Below, piece after piece: positions 29,801 to 41,800 of a stretch of 64,000 bases of DNA. Source of the stretch: Okapia johnstoni (lineage: Eukaryota; Chordata; Mammalia; Artiodactyla; Giraffidae); the NCBI GenBank assembly GCA_024291935.2, contig CM044310.1, forward strand, positions 114,276,213 to 114,340,212, in the 5' to 3' direction. The notes beneath the pieces were generated by a model that had not been told where the DNA came from, made no database searches, and was given only the letters and a program-made list of their open reading frames with translations. The number at the start of each line of letters is the position of its first letter. The stretch's first letter is position 1. Made by a program: the position numbers and the translations under genes.

Positions 29801-32800
29801 GAGAGAGGGGACCCAGAGGAAGGCAAGGATTGGCCAGGTCACTCGCTCATCCACCACTCCCGCCGTTGTCACTGCTGTGATCATAACGATAGTGGGAAGG
29901 CCTCACAGAGCACGCCTGCATGCCAGGCTTGTCCTCTCCCCTTCGCATCAGCCGGCTGAGTGACTTGTGTGGCAGCCCTGTGAGGCGGGAACAATGGTTA
30001 CCCCCATAGTACAGATGGGGAGACTGAGGCCCAAGGAGGTTCAAGTCACCCGCCCACCTGCATGGAACAGGCAAGCGGTGGAGCTGGGGTCTGAACCCAG
30101 GCAGGCCAGCCTCCGGCCAGCGTCTTCCCCCATCCAGAGAGTCCCTCCTTGAGAGCGGGGCTTCTCTTTGTTCTGGGACGCTCCCTGGGACAGTGGTTGG
30201 CACCCAGCAGGGGCTTAGCGTTTGTTGAATGAATGATTGTCGTGCCTCCCTTACATGCACGCACACCCTCACTCTCTCCTTTCCTTTCCTCCATCACACA
30301 CTCTGAGCAGCTTCTGTTGTGTCAGCCGGGAGAACACGGGAGGCCGAGAGCCACGGGCTGCGGTTGGAGGGAGCAGATCAGACGGCCGGGGCGGGCTGCT
30401 GGCCGCCGGCCCAGAAAGGAGGGTGGCCTTCAGGGCAGGTTCACGCCGAGCCCCGGGCCAGGGCACCCGTGGCAGGGCAGGGCAGAGGCAGGGAGGCGGA
30501 GATGATGTAGAGACCAAGAGGCTGAATGGAGGCGGGGGCTGTGGTGAGCCCTGGGAGGAAGGAGGAAGGAGCTGCAGAGCGGGGTCCTGACAAGCTTGGG
30601 CTCCCCTGCTTTTCTCCAGCCAGTCCCCTGCCTGGGCCCGGGGTGTCCTCATTTGGCAATGGTGCCGAGAGGCGTGGCCACCTCTGGGGTGGCTTTCGGG
30701 CTCTGGTGAAGTGGTGTGAGAACAGGTCACGGGGCCTGGAGGGCTCAGTAATGAGTAACTCAGGAGGGCAGTTGGGGTGGGTGGGGGCAGGTCTCCAAAC
30801 GGAGGGGAGGGGCTGGGAAGAGAAGGTGGGGGCAGAAGATGAGAGGAACCGCAAGTACAGAGCTGCACGGGGTCTTCCCTCCCGGGTTGCAGGGCCGTCT
30901 CCCAGGGCCCGGACTGGAGGTTTTCTCACTGCTCTGACCCAGCCTGTGGCCTCACAGCTCGTACTCCTGGAGTCTGAGATGGTCACTTCCAGCCATCTTG
31001 CGGGCATACACAGCTTTATCCCTGGCCTTGCGGGATTCGTGGGGGCCGGGTCATGGCCGCTGTCCCCCTGTGGGGGCTCTGCCAGCAGCCCTGGGGACCC
31101 CCTGCATGAGCGTGAGGTCTTTGGCTGCCTGGACCACCCACCTGCTGTCCTTTCTGACACGTTTCATCAGACTATGGGTTCAGGGCAGAGGGGCCAGCCT
31201 GGGGCGGCTCCCCGTGCAGTCTCTACCTCCAGAGCCATTGTGTGGTGACACGCTAGCTGTGTAGCTCTGACCGCTTTGGATCTCCTGCCTCAGTGGCCTT
31301 GTGAGTACTCAGCGAGAGTAGGGCCCCTACTCAGGGGCACTTCTCTGGGTGTGCTTTCTCCTGGGGGTGTCTGGGAAGAGCCCACGGCCCCCCAGGAAGG
31401 GCTGTGTGCAGGCACAGGGCCTTGTTAGGGGCTGGGAGCCTGGGGGTGTCTCCACTCTGTTCCACCTCCAGGGCATGGACCCTCTCCAGCTCCGTGTTGA
31501 ATCCCCCCACCAACGCCTCTCCCTCATCTCCAGGTTCATTCTTTCAGGGGGACCCCGGCTCCAGGATTCCCCACCCCTTTACTGGGGCCTCTTCTCAGAA
31601 GATTCCACCTTTGTTCTCTCCTGTCTGCGGCTGGAGCTCAGGCAGTCTCGGGGGCCCAGGCCAGGTCTAGGGGGCTCCTTCTATACTCCCCACCTCCTCC
31701 CAGGACTTTCTGGGTTTGGAGGGTTTGCCGTCTCATGTGGTGCCACTGGAGGTTTTACTGCAGAAACAGGAGTGGGTGTGGTTACCAGGCGCCACCCAGA
31801 CTTGCTGGGGATGTCCTGTTGCATGGAGCACATGCTCCGGGTCACCTTCCTGAACTCCAGAGAGTTCCCGTTTCCCAGATACACGCCGGCCCCATGGCAT
31901 TTCGTGGGGGTCAGGAGCCCGTGTTACCATTTCATCGGCCCAAGTCCCTGGAGTTACTGCCCGGGAATACTCGCAGCTGAAACCACTTGTAAAAACAGCT
32001 GTTTATTCTGAGAGCATTGTGGTTTCACATGCAGGTATAAGGAGTAATGCAGAGACCCCACTGCCCCACTTTCCCCCAGTGACATGCCTGGCATCACTGT
32101 CACAGGATGCTGACCAGACACAACCCAGACCCCACTTGCTGTGAGATCCCTCTTCTTAAAGAGAAGTCCAGCGTTCAGTTCTGAGCCAACAGGCCTCGGG
32201 GCCTCTCCCGGCTGCAAGGCCTGGAGGCAGACCTGGAGGCCTGGCCCCAGAGCCTGCTCTTAAGACCTGGACCCGCAGCATGTCCCTGGAAGGCATGTTG
32301 GGCCCTGTGGGGACCGTGGCAATAGGTGGGGAGAGGGCCCTGTCCCAGCATGCGCGGTGGTAGCAGGATCTTCAGCAGGGAGAGAACGGAATCCTGGCTT
32401 CCTGGGTCAGTGACTTCACGTCTCCGGGCCTCAGTTTCCCTGTCCGTCCGTGAGTGGAGCTGTGCTACATCACGGAGAGCTGCTCTGAGGAGAAAGTGAG
32501 CAAGGTTGTCGCTTACAGCCTCAGGCACAGAGAAAGCGCTGTTACTGCTCCCTTCCTTCGTTCCCAGGGTCATCAGTGTTTGCTTCCGGCCTGCACCCCG
32601 GCCCACCCTGCACCCCGGCCCATGAGCTCTCTGAAAACAGGGCGCTGGCTCAGAGGAAATGCTTAGTGGGGCATGTGTCCACTCGGGGTGCTCCTTACAC
32701 CTGGGACACAGCCTCAGCCCTGCCCTCGTGGCCACGACCACCTTCTGCTGGGGAGGTAGAGCTGTCCCCTGTGTGCTCAGGGCTGGGGCGGGGCGGTGGG

Positions 32801-35800
32801 AGGGAGCCCAGAGCGGGTGCCTGACCCAGCCTGGGAGATGGGAGAGGGCGGGGCGGGGTGCTGAGAGCTGGAGGAGGAGGAGGCAGGGCTGGAGAGGCAC
32901 TGAGGGTGGACGTGAGGTGTTCTGGGCCAGGGGTGTACCAGCCTGCAGGTGAGAGGGGGCCGGCACATTTGGGGACTTGTGGCTTTGCTCTGGCTGGTTC
33001 ACGCTGGGCAAGCAGGGCACACAGAGGGCTGGATGGGCCCTCGTGGGCCAGGCGGAGTGGCGGTTTGGACTTCATCCTGGGCTGTGGACTCCTAACCTCT
33101 GCTTGTTGGGAAGGACTCCAGGGACTATCTGGGGCCGTCCTCTCTCCCAAGCCTTGCACCACACCCCACCGCAGGTGGAGCCACCTGGCAGGGTGCCTTG
33201 GCCCGAGCCTGCCCCGACCCGGCTTCCTGCCACCCTACCTGGTCTGCACACCTATTCTCGGGGGTGAGCCACACTGACCCCCGGGGCTCGTCAGCAAACA
33301 CCTTTGCCCCGGCTTCTGATGCACTCAGCCAGGCTTTCCACCAGGGCACATTCGCCGCCTGGCACCCCCGTTTTCTGCGCCCTGGCACAGGGCTGTGGGA
33401 GCCCACTCCTGGGGAGGCCAACAGGGTGGGCAGGTCAGGCAGGGTCCACTGATAATTACAGAAAGAGTTACAGGTAACTGAGGCTCAGAGGGGTGAATTC
33501 ATTTGCCCAAGGTCACCCAGCACATAAGTGGCAGAGCTGGATCTGAATGCAACCCCCGCTCCCTCTGGACTTGGGGGATCAGAGTCTGTAGGAAGCGAGA
33601 CAGAAGGTAGGGGGAGGGGAGGGCAAGGGCTCTTCTTCCTGGGCCCTGAGTGTGTCCCACGGCCAAGCACCCAGTGCTTCCTGCGTGCGATCCCGTGTCA
33701 TGGACGCGGCAGCCCGTGAAAGGGGCCGTGGGTGGCCCATGCCGCTACATGCCCTTCACAAGTGTTTGCTTGTTCCGTCCTCCCGGCAGCCCTCGGGGTT
33801 GATGCTCTGTCGCCTCCACCTTCCTCAGGAGGAAACCAAGGGAACTCACTGGTCCTGGGTCTCCCCAGGGCCTGAGGTTGAACCCGGGCACATGAGCACC
33901 AGGTTCCGGAGGCTGCCCACCTGCACGCCAGGCCCGTGCTGGTTCCTTATCCTCCCCAACAGCCTGTTACCTCCCCCACCTCGTGAATGAGAAAACTGAG
34001 ACTCCGGGTTATCCAGCCAGTCATTGCCTGTTCGGCTGAGTCGGGCTGTAAATCATGACTTCGGATCCAGCCCACCTGGTCCTCTCAGCCCCTCTGGTTC
34101 CAGCGAGGAAGCTGGAGCAGGGCCAGTTTTATTTTGACAATGGTCAGAGCTAAAAGCATCCGAATGGGTTAATATGTTTTCCCTCCCAGCAGCCCTGTGT
34201 GGGCAGCTCTGTCGCGCCCTGTTTGGGGACACAGAAACCAAGACCCAGAGGGGCAGCAAGTCGAGGCTTGAACCCCTTGTGCACGGGGCTGGGTGCTCTG
34301 CTCAGCGTCTGTGGACCCTGGGCCAGGCCAGCTAAGGGCAGTCCTGGTGTCCCCGCCTCAGCTTGGGTGCTGATGCCTCTTTCCTTCTTTCCGTCCTCTC
34401 TTGCCCACCTTGCATGCCAGGTGGTGAAGGTGAAGCCCCATGACAAGGATGCCAAAATGAAGTACCAGGAGTGCAACAAGATCGTGAAGCAGAAAGCCTT
34501 CGAGCGAGCCATCGCGGGCGACGAGCACAAGCGCTCCGTCGTGGACTCGCTCGACATCGAGAGCATGAGTGAGTCGGGCCTGGGCGCCCCGCTGTGCCTG
34601 GCCCAGAGCCTTCCTCGTCCTTGCCCAAGCCCTGCATTCCCGTGCGTGCTGGGGCGCCTCTGGTCCCTGTTCCCCTGCGCTGTCTGTGCCCCTGGAGACC
34701 CCACAGTCCAGAGTGGGGGCTGGAGGTCCTGGGTGCAGGCGAGCTTCCTTGCTGTATCCATCCTGCAGTTGCACCCACCCATCACGGGCCTGATTTGTCC
34801 ATAGGTCCTGTGGGCTCTCAGAGGCGTCTGTCATTCATTCCACAGATGATTATTGGGTCGCTAGTGGGTGCCACTATTGTGGGCACTGGAGATACAGCTG
34901 TGACCCAAACAGCCCCTGCCCGCTGGAGCGGGTGTCCTAGTGGGGAGAGAGGACTGATAGTCAGTTCACGTGTTAATTGCTAGCAGATCGAGTCAGGGGG
35001 AGAGGCTGCCAGAGACGGGGCGCCCCATAGGTCATAGGTCAGGGGGAGGGTCTGTGAGCCCACCTGAGCAGAAGGAGCCGGCCGTGAGAGGCCCCGGCCA
35101 GGGAGTGAAGTCTCCACTCCGTCTCCTCTCAACCTGTGTGTCCAGCACCGAGCCTGCCCCGTGCCTGGGGGCCAGGCCCCACTTCCCACCCTGACAGTGG
35201 CCACGGCCCCTGACTCTCCTCCCCTCTTCACACGCCAGCCATCGAGGATGAGTACAGTGGACCCAAGCTGGAGGACGGCAGGGTGACAATCACCTTCATG
35301 AAGGAGCTCATGCAGTGGTACAAGGACCAGAAGAAGCTGCACCGGAAGTGCGCCTACCAGGTAGCACCCCTGTCGGTGCTGCCAGAGCTTGGGACCCGGG
35401 TAGCATCAGGGTGCTGGCCTGGCCTGAACCCCACCACTGCGGGGGCGCGGGGAGCAGGGTGGTCCCGCCGGCTGACGCTTGCTGAGCCCACGGTGTGCCG
35501 GGCACCCTGCAGATGAATTCTTCATCTTCAGCATTTCCATCGGTTACTTTTTTAATAGCTTTCGTCTCTCGGCCCCATATGTTCATGCATGTCATTTACC
35601 TTTTCTGTGAGATCCTTCAACACATTTTCCACATAGTTATTTTAAAGTCTCTGTCTAGATCCTCCACCATCTGGGTCATCTCTGGGTCTTCTTCCGTTTG
35701 TCTGCTCTTCCCGTCTTACTGCTTTTTTCTCATGGGCCAGACATCTCGTGTAGAAGCACAGTAGCGATGGAGACAGATACCTTTCCTGCAGACACGGGCA

Positions 35801-38800
35801 GGCCCTGCTTCTGTTGGGCTGCCAGTGTGAGGGGCTGTGTCCGTCTCCCCTGCAGTTCAGGGGCAGCTCAAGTTGGAGCTGGCTTCAGGTGTGTTCAGAG
35901 GGAAGCCAGGACTCTCCGGGGACGGGGCTCGGAATCTTCGCCCTGGCAGAATCCCAGGGATGCCTGTACGCTGTCAGGTCTCCAGCTCCCAGAGCTGTAG
36001 GAAAGCGCTCTGATGTTCAGCCCTGCTGCCAGATGTTGAGGTGTCTGAGGGGTTCTTTGCTCTCTGTCTCGCCCCCACTTTTGTGCCTCAGGTGGTTCCT
36101 CTCCACCACGTCACCTTGCGCCCTCTGTGCGGCTTGGGAAAGAATATGCAGGCAAGGGCAGAGGCCCTCTGCCACGGGGCTTCTCAGGGCTGTCACGCCC
36201 GCTCCCTTCTTAGCCTTGCCCTCCTGCTGCACCGCCGGGGGGAGCACAGTCACCATCTCTCTTGCAGGGAAGAGCTTGTCGCTTACTGTCTTGTAGTTTG
36301 ACTCATAGGTTTCTTTGAGTCCTCACTCTCAGATGTTTCAGGGTGTTTCTTGTTTTTTCTTCTTGTTTTTTGGCTTGTTTCCATCATTAAGGCAAGAGTG
36401 ACAATCTTTTATAACTTTCTACATTTTGACTGGAAGTGGATACTTCCTACTTTTCTTCTTTAGCACCGTTTTCCCAACTTTTTACTTAGCAAATTGTTAA
36501 ACCCACAGAAAAGTCAAAAGACCAGCACAGTTAACATCCATAGCCCCTTCACTTAGAGTCACCAGTTATTAACATGTTGACACTTCTGCTTTACCTTTCT
36601 GTGTATATGCGTGTGTACACACACAGTATTTTCTTTTTTTCCTTCTTCCTGAACCATTTGAGAATAAGTTGCACCATCACCTGTGTCCCCTAAAAACAGG
36701 ACATTCTCCTGCATGACTGTTGTCATTCCCATCTTGGAAATTTGGTGATGATACAATAATACTGACTAAAGCAGACAGTCCACAGGCCGGCTATTCTTGC
36801 AAACACTGTCAGGTGTACACAGTGTTGTCAAGTCTGTCTTCAGTCCATAAGAACTAATACCGTCTGTATTTCCAGGCTGATATTTTAGTTTTCCCCAGTT
36901 TTTTCCCCAAACATCCTTTTTAGCTGTTCTTTTTTTTTTTTTTTAATCCAGAACCCATTGAGGGATCAATGATTGCATATGGTCTGCCTTTTTACTTTTT
37001 TGTTCCGTTAGAGCAGCCTCATGCCTTTTGGGGAGATTTTTGTGACTTTGACACTTCGATGTTTGCAAGCCAGCTATTCTATTAAACGTTCCATATCTGG
37101 ATTCATCCCATGTGGTTCTGCCTGGTGCTGATCATTTTAAGAGAAACCGAGAATCTGAGTTTTCCCGTGAAATAGTCCTGATGTTTTAACGCCGCATTGA
37201 CCACTCGGGTTACAGGCTCTGTTCACAGGGGACCCGCGCTCGGCCAGGCCTCCCCTGCCCCTTCCTCCCCTCTCCCCTCCCCTCTACCCAGCAGCATCTC
37301 CTGGCCAGTCTGGTCTCCCCGGGGCCAGGGTGGGCTGCTGGCCCTCCAGTTGGCCCCGCTCACAGCCTGCCCTGCCTTCCAGATTCTAGTACAGGTCAAA
37401 GAGGTCCTCTCCAAGCTGAGCACGCTCGTGGAGACCACGCTCAAAGAGGTGCGCGCTGGGGGCAGTGTGTGGGCGGCTCCCTGACTGGGGAGGGGCCGCA
37501 GAGCTCAGAAACTCACAACCCCACCCCCACCCCCCCCCCCCCGCTTGGTCTCCCTCCCTCCCCTGCCCTGTGTCTCTCCTCCTCTCTGCATTTCTGTGCC
37601 CTGCCTGTGTCTGTCGCATGGTTCTTCTCGGTCCACTGTGACCTCTCACCCCTCCTCTCCCCTCTGCCCCCTCCCCACATCTCTCTCTGTGCCCCTCCCT
37701 CTCCGGTGGCCTCTTTTCTTCCAGACAGAGAAGATTACAGTGTGCGGGGACACCCACGGCCAGTTCTATGACCTCCTCAACATATTTGAGCTCAACGGTT
37801 TACCCTCGGAGACCAACCCCTATGTATCCTTCCTCAGAAGGGCCAGCCCCTCCTCCCCGGCCTCTCCTCCAGGGTGTGGGGTGCAGGAGGGAGAGGACTC
37901 CCTGCCTGAACCTGAGAAGGGAGAGGCCTGATGAGCGCTCTGGCCCTGAGCCGGGGTGGAGCAGCCGGCGGCCTTGCTCTCCAGGCTCCGGGGCCAGACA
38001 GGCCCGGGCTGGTCCCCGCCTGCTGTGACCTGGGCACAAGGCCAGTGCGTCTGAGCCCCGGCTTCTCCTCGTCTTGAAACGGGGCTGGATGTATGTGCTG
38101 CTGCAGAGCGCGTACGTGAGGGTGGGGCATCCCTGCCCACACCTGGCTTCCCTCTTGGCCGTGCCCTTTTCCGGCTGTGTGACTCGGGCAGGTCTCTTCA
38201 CCTCTGAGTTCCTCAGGTTTGTCGTTTGTAAAATGGATCTGTCTCATCGGGCTACTGAGAGGGGTAGCGTGTGTTCATACCTGTGCCAGGCTCGGGAGCC
38301 CCGGTCCTCCTTGTATAAGTGTTTGCTCATGTTAGGAAAATTGTGCGATGAATGGCCACTGGGCGGGGCTGCCAGGCCCGTGTACCGTTTGCCCTGTGGC
38401 TGTAGGCCTGTACTGGGGGAGAGCTGAAGCAGGCTAACCGCCCAGGGTCTCCCCCTCTGCCATCAGTTTCCCTGAGAAGCAGGCGAGATTGGGGACCTTG
38501 ATACCTCCTGAGGCCCAGAGAGGCCAAACTACTGGGCCAGACCCAAAAACCGAGGAGAGCCCAGGTGCCCCGAGCTCTGCTGGCATTCTTGACCCCAAGG
38601 TGGTGCCGACGGGAGTGGCAGGGGTGTGGAGGGGCTGGGGAGGGAGCACTCCCCCTTGTTTTCCTTAGCAGGGCAGATATTTAATGGTGACTTCGTAGAC
38701 CGTGGCTCCTTCTCCGTAGAAGTGATCCTCACCCTTTTCGGCTTTAAGCTCCTGTACCCAGATCACTTTCACTTACTTCGAGGTGAGCTGGGGGATCAGT

Positions 38801-41800
38801 GTGGGGTCTGGGGGATCAGTGTGGGATCGGGGGTCAGTGTGGGGCCTTGGGCAGGGCACGTGCAGGGTAGCGATTGCAGGTGTGTTTGTTCTGTGCCTTC
38901 ACTGAGATCATGCACAGGACTGCCCTGTAAGGTCGGGCAGGTTGTGCACCACGCATTGGCATCACATTGACGGAGCTCTGTGGGCCTCAGTGAGGATTTT
39001 GGTCATGGGAGGCCTCTGAGCAGAGGAGGGTCAGGGGCCATCTCTGGTGTTAATAGAACCTTGTGGGCGTCCGTGTGGGAAACAGACCAAGGGCTAAGAG
39101 AGGGAGCAGGGAGACTGGTGGTATCTGGACCCAGGTGGGAACAGTGGTTGGATGGGGGCTTGCTTTTCAAGTAGAGCCCGAGTGTCTGCTGGTGGGCTAG
39201 ATGCAGATGTGAGAGAAAGAAGGTGTTGGAGGGGGGCACTCCAGGGTTTTGTCTGGAGCACCTGGAGAGCTGTGGCTGCCACTGACAGACTTGAGGGGCA
39301 ATGGGAAGAGTAGAGTAGAGGCTGGAAGGTGGGGAGGTTGGATCTGGATGTGGCTGTGAGGCGGAGAGGAGATGTCTAGGAGGCCTCCGGGGGCTATAAA
39401 GTGGGGGTTCCTCAGCGTACGTGTGGCGTTGGGCTGGGTCAGCTCACCAGAGAGTGAGGACTGAGGGGGAGACCCTGCCTTCTGACAGAGGGCAGTGCAC
39501 AGGAGATGCAGCCAGGAGTGGAGGAGAAGCGGGATGGAGTGAGGGCAGTGGGCTGGGTTGAGGGCTCTGAGATGCATGAGGACTTCCCTGGTGATCCAGT
39601 GGCGGAGACTCCGCACTCGCAATGCTGAGGGCCCAGGGTCAATCCCTGCTCAGGGGACAGGAGTGCTGATGCCCCCCAGGTTCACGTCCAGGTTCAAGGA
39701 GTTCTCGCAGCGCTCCTGGCACATGGCATAGATCCCATGAGTGCCTACTGAAGGCCTCCTTGTAGGAGGAGGCAAAGAGCTGGACTCGAACAGTCTGGAC
39801 TCGGCAGCTGTGGGGGGCCTGGCCGCTCCCTGGCCTCCTCCAGCCCCAGAGGGAGGAGGACAGTTTCTGGTGGGAAGGTAGAAGCCCAGGCATGGGACTG
39901 GCCCACGGCAGGCACTCTGCAGGGGGCTCCTTTTTTGTTCTTCAAGACCCCCCTTCCTTGATGCTTCTAGCATGATAAGTGTGGCTGGTCCTTTAAGAAG
40001 GAATCCGAGTCTCATGGGGACAGGGGACGGGCCTCTGGTCACTTACAGTCGGGACCAGGGCTGAACCCAGGCCTCCGCCACTCCGTGGTGTTCAGGGCCG
40101 GCCTGGGCCTTGTGACCACACACCCGTGGATCTTCTGAGCCCGTCCCCCTCTAGACGGAGGACTGAGAACAGCATCTCCACCTCGCAGGGTTTCTGGGAA
40201 GGACCAGCTAGCTGCTGCGTGGATGCCACTGGCTGGGGCTGCCGGGCGGTCCTTCTCGGCCTCGGCTGGGGTCTGAGCTGGAGGGTGCCCCACCCAGCGG
40301 CGGGGTGCTGAGGTTTCTCTTCATCCTGCTGTCGGCCAGGCAACCATGAGACGGACAACATGAACCAGATCTATGGCTTCGAGGGGGAGGTGAAGGCCAA
40401 GTACACAGCCCAGATGTACGAGCTCTTCAGCGAGGTGTTCGAGTGGCTCCCGCTGGCCCAGTGCATCAACGGCAAAGTGCTGGTGAGGCAGGCTCCCGCA
40501 CCTGGCTGCCACACGAGGCAGCAAGGCAGAGGGTTGGGGTGTGGCCGGCCCCTCCCCTCACACTGATATCCCCACCTGGAACCCCAGATCATGCACGGGG
40601 GCTTGTTCAGTGAAGACGGCGTCACCCTGGATGACATCAGGAAGATCGAGCGGAGTCGGCAGCCCCCAGATTCAGGTGACCAGGTGGCCGGGGACAGCCC
40701 CTCCCTCCAGGGCTCGCAGGCCCCGGCCCTGCCCGCACGGACAAGGGACAGCGAGGCCGAGCCTCACCTTCCTCTCCTGCATGTTGGGTCCGTGCACCTC
40801 CCTCGTGGGGTGGCACTGGCCAGGGAGCAGGAGTGTCTGCAGCGGACCTCCCTGGCTGTCCAGCGGTTTGGACTCCACGCTTCCACTGCAGGGGGCTGGG
40901 TTCCATCCCTGGTTGGGGAATTACAATCTGGTGTGCTGCGAGGTACAGCTGGAAAAAAAAATACTCCTTCCAGCTTTGGGGGCCATACAGATTGAACGAG
41001 GTCTGGTGGGGAGATCGGCGGGGAGGCCCCCGCCTCACGTGCCCCTGTGCCCTCCGTGGAGGGCGGCGCCCTCGCCCAGCCCCCAACGCTCGTCTCTCTC
41101 CCCTCCAGGTCCCATGTGCGACCTGCTCTGGTCGGACCCGCAGCCGCAGGTCAGTCTGCCCGGGGCCATGGTTGGCAGCTGTGGGCTGTGGGCAGGGCGG
41201 GCGGGGCAGCAGGGAGTAGATGCCCTGAGCTGCATGTCTCCCCAGAACGGGCGCTCGGTCAGCAAGCGGGGCGTGAGCTGCCAGTTCGGGCCCGACGTCA
41301 CCAAGGCCTTCTTGGAGGAGAACAAGCTGGACTACATCATCCGCAGCCATGAGGTCAAGGCCGAGGGCTACGAGGTGGCGCACAGCGGCCGCTGCGTCAC
41401 CGTCTTCTCTGCCCCCAACTACTGGTGTGTCCCCACCTCCCGCCCACCGGGCCCCTCTTTTTTTTTTTTTTTAACTTTTCACGATAGAAAATTCCAGAGA
41501 TACATCAGGTGCTGTAATGAACACCCACATACACGTCACCCAGGTTCAACAGTTACTGACTCTCACCCGCCCCCACCCCCACTGTGGGCTCTTAGGAAAC
41601 TAACCCCAAGCGTCCTCTCTTCCACCTGGTGATGGCCAAGGATGTTTCTGAAGGAAGGAACTCTTCTGTACGTAACCATGATAACTACTGTCCGTCCTTC
41701 AGGTCACCTGAACCCCTCCAGAGTTCCCTTTCCCCACGCCCCTCCTCAGTATCTCTTTCCAGTTGATTGCTTCCAAGCAGGACCCAGACAAGGACCATGT

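Noticed and set aside
30441..31248. Overlapping 239- and 240-codon open frames on opposite strands
   Set aside because: Both strands open at once in GC-rich intron. Neither has a motif or a credible gene context.
32175..33020. 281-codon minus-strand open frame in PPP5C intron 2
   Set aside because: Low stop density from GC content. It crosses a MIR, its composition is Pro/Ser/Arg-rich, and it has no recognisable domain.
40880..40912. CTCF-like CACTGCAGGGGGCTGG
   Set aside because: It lies in a CHR SINE and has an extra base in the core, so it is a poor match and common to the family.
40541..41632. 363-codon open frame on the + strand across several PPP5C exons and introns
   Set aside because: It reads through introns 8-11 and only partly shares frame with real exons. 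Homology and splice sites support PPP5C exons 9-11 instead.
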